From Parapedobacter flavus (GTDB taxonomy: Bacteria > Bacteroidota > Bacteroidia > Sphingobacteriales > Sphingobacteriaceae), in contig NZ_JAYKZZ010000029.1 in NCBI RefSeq assembly GCF_035818675.1, positions 37,090 through 101,089 on the forward strand: 64,000 nt of DNA, given 5' to 3'. Position 1 is the stretch's first letter, and each line of letters starts with the position of its first letter. Of the stretch, positions 32,819-40,666 are shown in pieces. The position numbers and the translations under genes were made by a program. Under the pieces are notes generated by a model, which worked only from the letters and a program-made list of their open reading frames with translations, was not told the origin of the DNA and did no database searches.

Positions 32819-35065
32819 TCAGTCCGCCCATTCTAGCAAGTAGTCTACACAGCCCCGACTTAGCCCATCGTTAAAAGTCAATTTACCGTTTTCATTCACA
32901 TAGAGCCGCTGTATACCCATGCTTAGGTCATAGTCACTGATTCCTTTGCCCCGTTCTGCCCCAATATAGACCACACCGATATTGGGTTCGTGGTAGGTGT
33001 AGTCTTCGCAAAACCACAACGTATGCGAATTCGCGAATAGGTTCCCGCGCTGTCCCACAGGTTCATCGATGGTCAGCACATATGTTTTGGTCTCGGTCTG
33101 CATATTGTTATTATGATAGATGGATACGCTTCCACCTTTATTAAATTGATAGTATGTGATATCACCATTCAGGAAACGTTGCCGTAATATTCGGCCTACC
33201 ACCATGTCATATAACGTGTTTTTAACAACCACATCAAAACGAAGGGTATCTAATAATCCCTGTCCATTAATATAGCCTATCGCATAGTCTTCCAAAAAAA
33301 AGGAATCACCCGACCGCTGTTGCCAAGGCCCTTTTCCGTCCGTGAATGCCGTCAATATTTCCCGACCACCATGCACAAACTCACCGTCTTCTTTCACACG
33401 AAATGCGTATGCTACATTATGATACGCTTCGAAGCGCTCACCCGCTCCAATTATTTTTACGGGTGTACGTTCATCAAGCGGAACACCATTGTGATCGTCA
33501 AGGCCGGTAAAGTAAACCAACTCCCGTTTTGGTTGGTATACAAAAGCGACAAATGTGGTTTCATCAATAACGGATCCGTCTTTGTCGTATGCAGTTGCGC
33601 TGACCTCCTGATCCCCTTTCCTGCCCAGTTGCCATTTAACCGGTGCCCGGGCAATGCCGCTTTCACCGGTAGCTGCTTCCACTGAAGCCGAAGCATTGCC
33701 GCCAAAATGTCCTCCACCCTTGGTTATCTTCCAAATCACCTGCACGCCTTCTATAGGGAGTCCATCGGTTGCTGTAACGGTCACTTCCAATAATTCCGGG
33801 ACCTCTTGCAACATCTTCACCTCCTGATTATTCCCTGATTTTATGGTGATTTTATCCGGCACGGTATACGTTATCGGTATGTTTACCGTAGCTGGCGCGC
33901 CGTCTGACACCAGTCCGTAGCTGAACGTCAGCGACTCTACCTCACCATAACCTTCCATCTGTCGCGGGTCAAATCGAATCTCTGTGGCCCCGGTGTCAAC
34001 CGCCCGCACTTCCTCGAAGTAAACCGTCGCACCGTCAGCGCTAGCCAGCCGTACCTTTGCGTATACCGGCTCACCGGTCGAAGTATCTCCCTCCTCCGTA
34101 TCGACCACAACGACACGGAACGATAGCACCCCACCGTCACGTTCGCTGTAGGAAGGTGCTTCCGGCGACAGCTTCAGCACGGTCGCCGTTTCGCCTGCGG
34201 ACTGCGATGCGGCATTGTACGCATCCACCAGCCCCGCATAGCGACTTCCTTGCGATTGCTCGTATGTCCGCAGTTCATCCAGTCGATCCAGTCCGTCCAA
34301 CGTCGCCAGCAATCGGTCTGCGGCTTCCAGCAAGTCACCAACAGCTTCCCCATGCGCGCCACTGGCAGACATATAGTCCGCCAGAAACGATGCCGATTCC
34401 CCCATGGCGTATTCCAGCATGCACTGTATATAGCCCAAATCCGTCAGGTGGCCATAGGTTCCACCCGCACCTTCCGGCAGCGGGCAACCGCTACTGGCGG
34501 ACCGTGTGGCGTTCGCATCCATCAGCAATACCCCTGCCTGCAACTCACCGTTTTCGTAATAGCCACTGGCCAAGGTCTTGTAAGCACCGTCATCACTGTA
34601 CTCCCGCAGGGAAATCTTGGTACCCGATTCACTCACCCGCCGCAAGGATAACACAGGGCCAACGGGCGCTGTTTCATCCATGGCCGATACCGAGACGGCC
34701 CCACCGGCCGAGACCTGTACAAGCGCCCCCGAAGTGCTACCGCCGCGAACAAGTCCCGCCGAGTGCACCAGCTCCACGTTGCCGCTGTCATCCGTTGAAC
34801 CCAGTAACACCAGTGAATCGCCCCCCAGCGACAGTGCGCCCACCTGCTGCACGGCCTGACTGGGTCGCAGGTCGGCGTTCACAAAAAAATTGCCCGCACC
34901 GGGGAGGATGCTACCGTTGTATTCCGCATTCGCCGTCAGCTGCTCCTCCTGCAACTCCTCTTCGGTAGGTGCAGGCGGCGGGGTATCCTTTTTACAGCCC
35001 TTGATGGCGATAAGTAAAAACACCGCGATAAAAAAGATGAATGAAATTGGGGTAAGACGCGTCAT
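32819..35065 (-). CDS. Large lipoprotein with Ig-like (Big) domain
   Basis: A 748-residue surface protein. The N-terminus MTRLTPISFIFFIAVFLLIA ends in a lipobox-like IKGC (Cys24) and a Pro/Glu-rich linker. Residues about 40-420 contain low-complexity Ala/Gly/Ser-rich beta-type sequence and a helical stretch around 200-270. A bacterial Ig-like domain follows at about 425-540 (LLEVTVTATDGLPIEGVQVI, SGIARAPVKWQLGRKGDQ). The C-terminal 200 residues show no known domain. The first half is GC-rich and produces long false ORFs on the other strand. Probably an outer-membrane-attached adhesin or structural protein; function unknown. Confidence 0.78.
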   Translation of the reverse strand: MTRLTPISFIFFIAVFLLIAIKGCKKDTPPPAPTEEELQEEQLTANAEYNGSILPGAGNFFVNADLRPSQAVQQVGALSLGGDSLVLLGSTDDSGNVELVHSAGLVRGGSTSGALVQVSAGGAVSVSAMDETAPVGPVLSLRRVSESGTKISLREYSDDGAYKTLASGYYENGELQAGVLLMDANATRSASSGCPLPEGAGGTYGHLTDLGYIQCMLEYAMGESASFLADYMSASGAHGEAVGDLLEAADRLLATLDGLDRLDELRTYEQSQGSRYAGLVDAYNAASQSAGETATVLKLSPEAPSYSERDGGVLSFRVVVVDTEEGDTSTGEPVYAKVRLASADGATVYFEEVRAVDTGATEIRFDPRQMEGYGEVESLTFSYGLVSDGAPATVNIPITYTVPDKITIKSGNNQEVKMLQEVPELLEVTVTATDGLPIEGVQVIWKITKGGGHFGGNASASVEAATGESGIARAPVKWQLGRKGDQEVSATAYDKDGSVIDETTFVAFVYQPKRELVYFTGLDDHNGVPLDERTPVKIIGAGERFEAYHNVAYAFRVKEDGEFVHGGREILTAFTDGKGPWQQRSGDSFFLEDYAIGYINGQGLLDTLRFDVVVKNTLYDMVVGRILRQRFLNGDITYYQFNKGGSVSIYHNNNMQTETKTYVLTIDEPVGQRGNLFANSHTLWFCEDYTYHEPNIGVVYIGAERGKGISDYDLSMGIQRLYVNENGKLTFNDGLSRGCVDYLLEWAD

Positions 35066-35160
35066 GGTTGACATTTTTTTGTAGTCCGCCTATATTCGAA
35101 AGACGTAATACGGTTTTTTGTTTCTAATTGACGTCAAAGCTACCCCACTTCGGTCCAAAA

Positions 35161-35186
35161 AAAATACCCAGTGCTGGGTATTTTTA
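35161..35186. terminator. Terminator of fbaA
   Basis: AAAAATACCCAG / CTGGGTATTTTT, a perfect 12-bp self-complementary hairpin just after the fbaA stop on the minus strand, with T-tract in both directions. Confidence 0.8.
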
Positions 35187-35218
35187 ACGTATTCGATATA
35201 GAAAGAGGTGTTGCTCGC

Positions 35219-36298
35219 CTACAGTTTGCTATTCGCATCCACTGCATTCAACTCTTCAAATGCTTGCGTCAGGCGTTTCACGAAAGCATCTTCGCCTTTG
35301 CGCAACCATACGCGGGGGTCATAATATTTCTTGTTTGGTGAGTCCGCTCCGTCGGGATTGCCGATCTGGCTTTGCAGGTACCTCTCATTCGCTTGGTAGT
35401 ATCCGCGTACACCGTCCCAAAATGCCCATTGCATATCGGTATCGATGTTCATTTTGATGGCACCATAGGAGATGGCTTCAGCAATCTCTTCCGGAGCCGA
35501 ACCCGATCCACCATGGAAAACGAAGTTTACCGGCTTCTCAGCGGATAGGCCGAATTTCTCACGGATATATTCCTGCGAATTGTGGAGGATAACAGGTTGC
35601 AATTTGACGTTGCCGGGTTTATATACCCCGTGCACGTTTCCAAAGGCTGCGGCCACGGTGAACTTATCGCTTACCTTGCCCAGTTCCTCGTAGGCATAGG
35701 CCACCTCTTCGGGTTGGGTATACAATTTGGAGCTGTCTACATCGGTGTTATCCACGCCATCCTCTTCCCCACCGGTTACGCCGAGTTCGATTTCCACGGT
35801 CATGCCCAGCGGCTTCATCCGCTGGAGGTATTGCTTCGATATCTCGATATTCTCTTCAATCGGCTCTTCAGACAAATCGAGCATATGCGAAGAAAACAGC
35901 GGTTTGCCGTGTTGCTTAAAGAATTGTTCGCCATGGTCAAGCATGCCATCAATCCAAGGCAGCAGCTTTTTTGCCGCATGGTCGGTATGGAGGATCACCG
36001 CTACACCGTAGTGCTCGGCCAACAGATGCACATGATGCGCCGCAGACACGGCACCGAGTACGCACGCTTTCAGCCCGTCGTTGTTCATCGACTTCCCGGC
36101 GTAAAATTGTGCACCGCCGTTAGACAGCTGGATAATCACAGGGGAATTTACCGCCTTGGCGGTTTCCATTACGGCATTTATCGAATCCGTACCGATAATG
36201 TTCACAGCGGGCAAGGCAAATTTATGTGTCTTCGCGATCTCAAATAATTCCTGTACGGCATCGCCGGTGACAACTCCTTTAAAATCTTTTAAACTCAT
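35219..36298 (-). CDS. fbaA: Class II fructose-bisphosphate aldolase
   Basis: A 359-residue zinc aldolase of the class IIA (E. coli FbaA) type that splits fructose-1,6-bisphosphate in glycolysis. Zinc and catalytic motifs are VAVILHTDHAAKK, IELGVTGGEEDGVDN, FGNVHGVYKPGNVKL and VNFVFHGGSGSAPEEI, with KMNIDTDMQWAFWDG. Length is typical. Monocistronic, with a strong terminator behind it and a promoter-like TACTTTCG about 34 nt ahead of its ATG. Confidence 0.96.
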   Translation of the reverse strand: MSLKDFKGVVTGDAVQELFEIAKTHKFALPAVNIIGTDSINAVMETAKAVNSPVIIQLSNGGAQFYAGKSMNNDGLKACVLGAVSAAHHVHLLAEHYGVAVILHTDHAAKKLLPWIDGMLDHGEQFFKQHGKPLFSSHMLDLSEEPIEENIEISKQYLQRMKPLGMTVEIELGVTGGEEDGVDNTDVDSSKLYTQPEEVAYAYEELGKVSDKFTVAAAFGNVHGVYKPGNVKLQPVILHNSQEYIREKFGLSAEKPVNFVFHGGSGSAPEEIAEAISYGAIKMNIDTDMQWAFWDGVRGYYQANERYLQSQIGNPDGADSPNKKYYDPRVWLRKGEDAFVKRLTQAFEELNAVDANSKL

Positions 36299-36331
36299 GG
36301 TATTCTCTTAGTTATCGTTTGTTTAAGGCCC

Positions 36332-36339
36332 CGAAAGTA
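36332..36339 (-). promoter_or_regulatory. Candidate -7 element of fbaA
   Basis: Minus strand TACTTTCG, one mismatch to TAnnTTTG, 33 nt before the ATG. Confidence 0.35.
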
Positions 36340-36478
36340 GGCAAAATTTTTGGAAATCGGTAACTATCAATTTTTCCCTGATGAGGTAAAGCACAACAAA
36401 GATAAAAAGCAATACGTTAGTTAACAAATGTTAAAACCGCTGGATATAAGCGATACCACCATTACCTTTACCCCCCGA

Positions 36479-37246
36479 ATGCGTGATAGCCATCGTTCCA
36501 TATTATTTTATTTGCTTATGGCTTGCAGCGCCCTGCCCATGCGGGCACAGGCGCAGTATCTAGGCGGTGTGGTTCGCGACGGGGAGACTGGCCAGGCGGT
36601 CCGGGCCGCCAACATCACGGTAGGCAATCGCCGTACAGCGACCGATGCTTCCGGGCGTTTCGGCATCACGGGCTTCACCAACTTCCCTATCACCATTTCC
36701 GTTTCGCATATGGGCTACGAGCCGGCATCACTCACCCTCTACGCTCCCCCCGATACACTGCTTTACATTTCGTTGCTAAGCAAAACCATCGGCCTCGCGG
36801 AGGTACGGGTATTGGGCCGGCGCAACTCGGTGAAAGACTCTCTATGGATGCGGGATGCATACGCCGATCAATTCAACTTCAAGCCGGTGAAGCCGTGGCA
36901 GGCGCTGACCCTCGCCCCAATGGGTATTGGCATTAACCTCAACATGCTTTTTGCCTCCTTTTCGCGCGAGCAGAAACGGAGCAAGGTATTAAAGGCTGCA
37001 CTCATCCGCGATGAGCACGACGATTATGTAGACCGCCGCTATACGAAGGAGCTCATCCAAGCGCAAACGGATATTTCCGACGCGGAGCTGGATGTTTTCC
37101 ACTGGTTTTTCAGGCCTACCTATGAACAGTTGCACGGATTTTCCGACTATGACCTGCTCATGTATATCCGTGATAAGTACAAGGATTTCAGCACCCGCAG
37201 GGAAGCGTACCCGACAAAGATGCCGGTGTTTGGCGGTTTTAAGTAA
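36479..37246 (+). CDS. Exported CarboxypepD-reg-like domain protein
   Basis: A 255-residue protein with a signal sequence (ILFYLLMACSALPMRAQAQ) followed at once by a carboxypeptidase-regulatory-like beta domain (GGVVRDGETGQAVRAANITV, TATDASGRFGITGF, ISVSHMGYEPASLTLY), the domain found at the start of SusC-like receptors. Here it is followed not by a barrel but by about 150 residues of mostly helical, charged sequence of unknown function. The frame is open from 36428, but the ATG at 36479 places the signal at the N-terminus. Stand-alone copies of this kind are common in Bacteroidota. Confidence 0.82.
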   Translation: MRDSHRSILFYLLMACSALPMRAQAQYLGGVVRDGETGQAVRAANITVGNRRTATDASGRFGITGFTNFPITISVSHMGYEPASLTLYAPPDTLLYISLLSKTIGLAEVRVLGRRNSVKDSLWMRDAYADQFNFKPVKPWQALTLAPMGIGINLNMLFASFSREQKRSKVLKAALIRDEHDDYVDRRYTKELIQAQTDISDAELDVFHWFFRPTYEQLHGFSDYDLLMYIRDKYKDFSTRREAYPTKMPVFGGFK

Positions 37247-37373
37247 CCGATAACTCAAAACAAATATTTCACGGACGGTAAGAAGCTAGAATTTCAACAC
37301 ACTTCGCGATAAAGACACACAATTACCGTTATCAACTCAAATGCCTTCATTTGCAAACCAAAACAATAACTGC

Positions 37374-37381
37374 TACCTTTG
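37374..37381 (+). promoter_or_regulatory. -7 element of the antitoxin-like gene
   Basis: TACCTTTG, 18 nt before the ATG at 37400. Confidence 0.5.
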
Positions 37382-37399
37382 TTAGGCAACAGAAAAGCG

Positions 37400-37627
37400 A
37401 TGACGACACTGACCGTAAATATTGATGACCAAGGTGCTGAACAAAAAGTCAGAGCCCTATTGGACAATTTGGGATTAAATTATTCCATCCATGCAGACAA
37501 CCCATCAAATTGGTGGGAGGATGAATTAAAGGTGCAAGCGTTGGATAAGCGTTCGGCTGACTTAAAATCTGGGAGGGACAAAGGCGTAGCCTTTACCGAA
37601 ATAAAGCAACGACTGTTCTCCAAATAG
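37400..37627 (+). CDS. Small antitoxin-like protein
   Basis: A 75-residue protein: a short beta strand (TTLTVNIDD), a helix (AEQKVRALLDNLGL), a polar linker and a basic helical C-terminus (KGVAFTEIKQRLFSK). This pattern is usual for antitoxins encoded before RelE/ParE toxins in Bacteroidota. The following sequence encodes the C-terminal half of such a toxin, which supports the call. The first codon in the open frame is a TTG inside the promoter; the ATG at 37400 is the start. Probably an orphan antitoxin now. Confidence 0.6.
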   Translation: MTTLTVNIDDQGAEQKVRALLDNLGLNYSIHADNPSNWWEDELKVQALDKRSADLKSGRDKGVAFTEIKQRLFSK

Positions 37628-37628
37628 C

Positions 37629-37784
37629 CATCTATTTCCTGTAAAAGTTGGCTCCTATCGTCAATACGTTGTATCATCCTTCCCTTTTGTTATCGTTTAT
37701 GAATATATGCCAGAAAAGCAACTGGTATACATTCTACATATCTTCCATACCAGCCGACATCCTAAGAAAAAGCTAAGGACATAA
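37629..37784 (+). pseudogene. C-terminal remnant of a RelE/ParE-type toxin
   Basis: From 37629 to the TAA at 37782 the frame reads a good toxin C-terminus: YRQYVVSSFPFVIVYEYMPE, KQLVYILHIFHTSRHP, KKKLRT. The core strand pattern (FPFVIVYE, then VYILHIFHTSRHP) is that of RelE/ParE proteins. The N-terminal ~45 residues are missing: upstream the frame is open only to 37605 and has no start codon or toxin-like sequence. The antitoxin stop codon lies 2 nt before it. A deletion has therefore removed the front half of the toxin. Confidence 0.75.
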
Positions 37785-37803
37785 CGTTGTCACCACATAA
37801 TTA

Positions 37804-37811
37804 TACCTTTG
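37804..37811 (+). promoter_or_regulatory. -7 element of the OmdA-family gene
   Basis: TACCTTTG, 31 nt before the ATG at 37843. Confidence 0.5.
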
Positions 37812-37842
37812 TCCTATCCATGATTCACAAACTAAAAATCCT

Positions 37843-38412
37843 ATGGACTACGAAACGATATACGCAGCTTCCAACACCGAATGGCGCCAATGGCTCCTTG
37901 AAAACCACGGCACGCATCAAGGCATATGGCTCATCCAGTACAAAAAGCACACCGGCAAACCCACGATTAGCTGGACGGATGCGGTCGACGAAGCCCTGTG
38001 CTTCGGTTGGATAGACAGCATCAAAAAGAAACTCGATGATGATCGGAGCATACAGTTTTTCAGTAAGCGGAAACCCACCGGTACCTGGTCAAAGATCAAC
38101 AAAGAAAAAGTGGAACGGCTCATTGCCGATGGACTAATGGAGCAAGCGGGGTTGGACTGCGTCGAAACGGCCAAGCGAAACGGCTCGTGGACGATCCTCG
38201 ACACCGTTGAAGCACTGCTCATCCCAGACGACTTAGCCGCGGCGCTCGACGACCATAATGGTTCCAAAACCTATTTCGACAGTCTGAGCAAAACTTCCCG
38301 GAAAGCGCTTCTGCAATGGGTCGTATTGGCCAAGCGGCCAGAGACACGTCAAAAACGTATCGCCGAAATCGCGGCCGCGGCGGCGCAAGGGAAAAAGCCG
38401 AATGGATTCTGA
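37843..38412 (+). CDS. YdeI/OmpD-associated (OmdA) family protein
   Basis: A 189-residue cytoplasmic protein of the OmdA family, often annotated as bacteriocin-protection protein. Family blocks: WRQWLLENHGTHQGIWLI, SWTDAVDEALCFGWIDS, RSIQFFSKRKPTGTWSKINK and the C-terminal YFDSLSKTSRKALLQWVVLA with KRIAEIAAAA. Biochemical function is not established. It converges on clpP. A second, shorter member of the family lies at 40.2 kb. Confidence 0.85.
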   Translation: MDYETIYAASNTEWRQWLLENHGTHQGIWLIQYKKHTGKPTISWTDAVDEALCFGWIDSIKKKLDDDRSIQFFSKRKPTGTWSKINKEKVERLIADGLMEQAGLDCVETAKRNGSWTILDTVEALLIPDDLAAALDDHNGSKTYFDSLSKTSRKALLQWVVLAKRPETRQKRIAEIAAAAAQGKKPNGF

Positions 38413-38426
38413 CGCGGGTAACGACG

Positions 38427-39113
38427 TCATCGCCGCCCCAGCACCTCATCTACCATCCCGAAATCCCGGGCTTCAGCAGCCGTCATCCAATAGTCGCGGT
38501 TGGAAGCCTCGTCCACCCGCTCATACGGTTGTCCGCTGTGTTCGGCAATGATGCCATACAGCTCCTGTTGTACTTTGAGAATCTGCCGGGTACTGATGTC
38601 CATATCAGCAGCCGTACCCTGCATCCCGCCCGACGTCTGATGGATCATCACCCGTGCATGTTTCAAGGCCGCGCGCTTGCCCTTCGTGCCGGCGCAGAGC
38701 AATACGGCGCTCATCGACAGCGCAACGCCCGTGCAGATGGTGGCCACATCCGGACCAATATAATGCATGGTATCATAGATGCCAAGTCCCGCATATACCG
38801 ATCCCCCAGGCGAATTGATGTACAACTGGATGTCCTTTTTTGCGTCTGCCGACTGCAAGAAAAGCAGCTGTGCCTGAATGATGTTGGCCACACGGTCGTC
38901 TACCGGTTCGCCGAGGAAAATAACGCGGTCTACCATCAACCGCGAAAACACATCCATTTGCGCCACGTTAAGCTGTCGCTCTTCGGTGATATAGGGCGTC
39001 ATGGCGACGGGCATCGGTGCCTGGTGCATCGCCGACATATACTGATCGACGACCAAACCATTGATGCCACGATGGTGCACCGCATACTTACGGAAGTCAT
39101 TGTAATGATTCAT
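38427..39113 (-). CDS. ClpP family serine protease, divergent paralogue
   Basis: A 228-residue ClpP-like protease. The catalytic Ser is in GVALSMSAVLLCAG (canonical proteins have AASMGA), the His is in HARVMIHQTSGG (usually HQPLGG), and the Asp is in SNRDYWMTAAEA. All three catalytic residues are thus present, but the oxyanion and substrate-loop surroundings differ, so this is a paralogue rather than the housekeeping ClpP. It has an N-terminal extension of about 45 residues. No ClpX or ClpA is adjacent. The frame is open to 39158; the ATG at 39113 (MNHYNDFRKYAV) is chosen. An ECF sigma gene lies upstream on the same strand. Confidence 0.88.
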   Translation of the reverse strand: MNHYNDFRKYAVHHRGINGLVVDQYMSAMHQAPMPVAMTPYITEERQLNVAQMDVFSRLMVDRVIFLGEPVDDRVANIIQAQLLFLQSADAKKDIQLYINSPGGSVYAGLGIYDTMHYIGPDVATICTGVALSMSAVLLCAGTKGKRAALKHARVMIHQTSGGMQGTAADMDISTRQILKVQQELYGIIAEHSGQPYERVDEASNRDYWMTAAEARDFGMVDEVLGRR

Positions 39114-39198
39114 GATATAACTATTTATGTTAATTAAAGGACATAGCTTGCGCTTCACACCGCCCGGGGTATGTCTTCACTTTCTAGAAAATCAGGGA

Positions 39199-39465
39199 TT
39201 ATGTAAACAGCGCTTTTATCTTCTGCGCAAATGTGCGGTGCGCAGGGTCGGCAAACAACCGTTGATGCACCTGCCTCAGCTCCTCACGTAGCTGTACGCG
39301 ATTGTAATCGCGAATAACGTGATACGTTGCCCGCTGCCAGTATACCGCATCGCGGAATTCCGTATCGAGGAGCAGCTTCGCATTAAAAAGGGCCCGTTGT
39401 TCACCGGAAGCACCACCCAGCAGGCAATCTTCCCGCCATTGCCATTCACTCCACGAAGTCTTCAT
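39199..39465 (-). CDS. Small protein co-encoded with sigma factor (anti-sigma-like)
   Basis: An 88-residue soluble protein whose gene overlaps the sigma factor gene by 20 nt. It opens with a Trp-rich stretch (SWSEWQWREDCLLGGASGEQ) and then is helical (LFNAKLLLDTEFRDAVYWQR, LREELRQVHQRLFADP). The length, helix pattern and position immediately after a sigma gene resemble the cytoplasmic part of anti-sigma factors, without the membrane segment. The function is inferred from context only. Confidence 0.65.
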   Translation of the reverse strand: MKTSWSEWQWREDCLLGGASGEQRALFNAKLLLDTEFRDAVYWQRATYHVIRDYNRVQLREELRQVHQRLFADPAHRTFAQKIKALFT

Positions 39466-39991
39466 ACTGCAGGGATTTTTCTTTCACCAACTGTTTTACC
39501 TTTTGCAGGCATTTAAATTTCTGCACCGTTGCCGAGCGTTTGCCCGAAAACCCGAATCGCGTAGCCAAGTCGTCCATATCGAGTTTTTCATAATAAAAAG
39601 CGGAGAGCAGCTGCATGCATTTCTGTCCCGCGGTTTGCAATACACGGATCATACGGCTGTGGGCAATCTGCGGTTCCGGCAGTTCCGCCCACCCGGGTTC
39701 GCTGTCCCGTCGATCGTAAGCGGCTACCATTTCATCCAGCGATGTATACCGCATATTTTCGCGATACCGTTTAGCCCATAGGTAGCGGGAAACGCCAAAG
39801 ATATATTCCTTTTCGCCCCGTTCCAGGTGCAATAATCCGCCGCGCGCTTTTTCATAGTACACCAGCAGTGTATCCTGGAAAACATCTTCCGCCTCCTCCA
39901 GCGTACCGCCCCGTTGGGCGATGTACCGCGCAACCGCCGGAAAACTTGCTTCATACAGCGCGGTAAAAACCGCTTTACGTGTCTCGGCCAT
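39446..39991 (-). CDS. ECF-type RNA polymerase sigma factor
   Basis: A 181-residue sigma-70 family protein. Region 2 is FPAVARYIAQRGGTLEEAED, VFQDTLLVYYEKA and EYIFGVSRYLWAKRYRENMR; region 4 is MQLLSAFYYEKLDMDDLATR followed by FGFSGKRSATVQKFKCLQKV. It is shorter in the linker than group 1 factors and belongs with ECF regulators. The frame is open to 40015, but the ATG at 39991 (MAETRKAVFTALYEA) fits best. It is coupled to the 88-residue downstream gene and may drive clpP beyond it. Target promoters unknown. Confidence 0.88.
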   Translation of the reverse strand: MAETRKAVFTALYEASFPAVARYIAQRGGTLEEAEDVFQDTLLVYYEKARGGLLHLERGEKEYIFGVSRYLWAKRYRENMRYTSLDEMVAAYDRRDSEPGWAELPEPQIAHSRMIRVLQTAGQKCMQLLSAFYYEKLDMDDLATRFGFSGKRSATVQKFKCLQKVKQLVKEKSLQYEDFVE

Positions 39992-40114
39992 GATGATCGT
40001 GTTCTTTCTTATCATGTGTCTTTTTTAGGGAAGAGATCACCCGGTTTATTATTTTTTTTATCAAAAGAGCAAAGCCGGTTATCCGGAATGCCGATCAAAG
40101 GTATGAATTTATGC

Positions 40115-40122
40115 TATTTTTG
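40115..40122 (+). promoter_or_regulatory. -7 element of the DUF1905/OmdA gene
   Basis: TATTTTTG, 35 nt before the ATG at 40158. Confidence 0.45.
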
Positions 40123-40157
40123 CTTTTTCCCGTTAACTTGACGAAATTGGGCCAACC

Positions 40158-40643
40158 ATGTGGAAATTCACTGCAAATCTGAAAATCATAGGCATCAATC
40201 CCTACGTATTCGTTCCCGAAAAGATATTGAGCGCCCTCCAAGCCCAAGCCGGAAAAGATAAAAGCCCAATACCGATTAAAGGCACTATAAACGGCAAGCC
40301 CTTCCGGCAAACGCTGGTGAAATACAGCGGATCCTGGCGGCTGTATGTCAATACCGAAATGCTCAAAAACTCACCAAAACGTATCGGTGAAACCGTAACG
40401 ATGGAGATTGCATTTGACCCTGCCGACCGCTCCTTCCATCCCCATCCGAAGTTGGCTGAAGCGCTGGCGCAAAACAAGCAGGCGAAGGAGCGGTTTGATG
40501 CACTCGCCCCCTATATGCAAAAAGAAATCGTCCGATACATCTCATCCCTCAAAACCGAAGCCACCATCGAACGCAATGTGGCGAAAGCCATCGATTTCCT
40601 CTTAGGCAAAGGGCCATTCATTGGACGGAAAACAATAGGATAG
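40158..40643 (+). CDS. DUF1905-OmdA two-domain protein
   Basis: A 161-residue protein with an N-terminal DUF1905 beta-barrel-like domain (MWKFTANLKIIGINPYVFVP, SPIPIKGTINGKPFRQTLVK, RLYVNTEMLKN) and a C-terminal OmdA/YdeI helix bundle (LAEALAQNKQAKERFDALAP, YMQKEIVRYISSLKTEATIE). The family is widespread and of unknown function. It converges on the phosphodiester glycosidase gene with 23 nt between stops. Confidence 0.85.
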   Translation: MWKFTANLKIIGINPYVFVPEKILSALQAQAGKDKSPIPIKGTINGKPFRQTLVKYSGSWRLYVNTEMLKNSPKRIGETVTMEIAFDPADRSFHPHPKLAEALAQNKQAKERFDALAPYMQKEIVRYISSLKTEATIERNVAKAIDFLLGKGPFIGRKTIG

Positions 40644-40666
40644 CAGGTGTCCCGACGTTAATTAGT

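Noticed and set aside
34057..34968. 303-residue plus-strand ORF opposite the large lipoprotein gene
   Set aside because: Pro/Arg/His-rich composition typical of an antisense frame in GC-rich coding DNA; the minus-strand lipoprotein has signal, domain and start.
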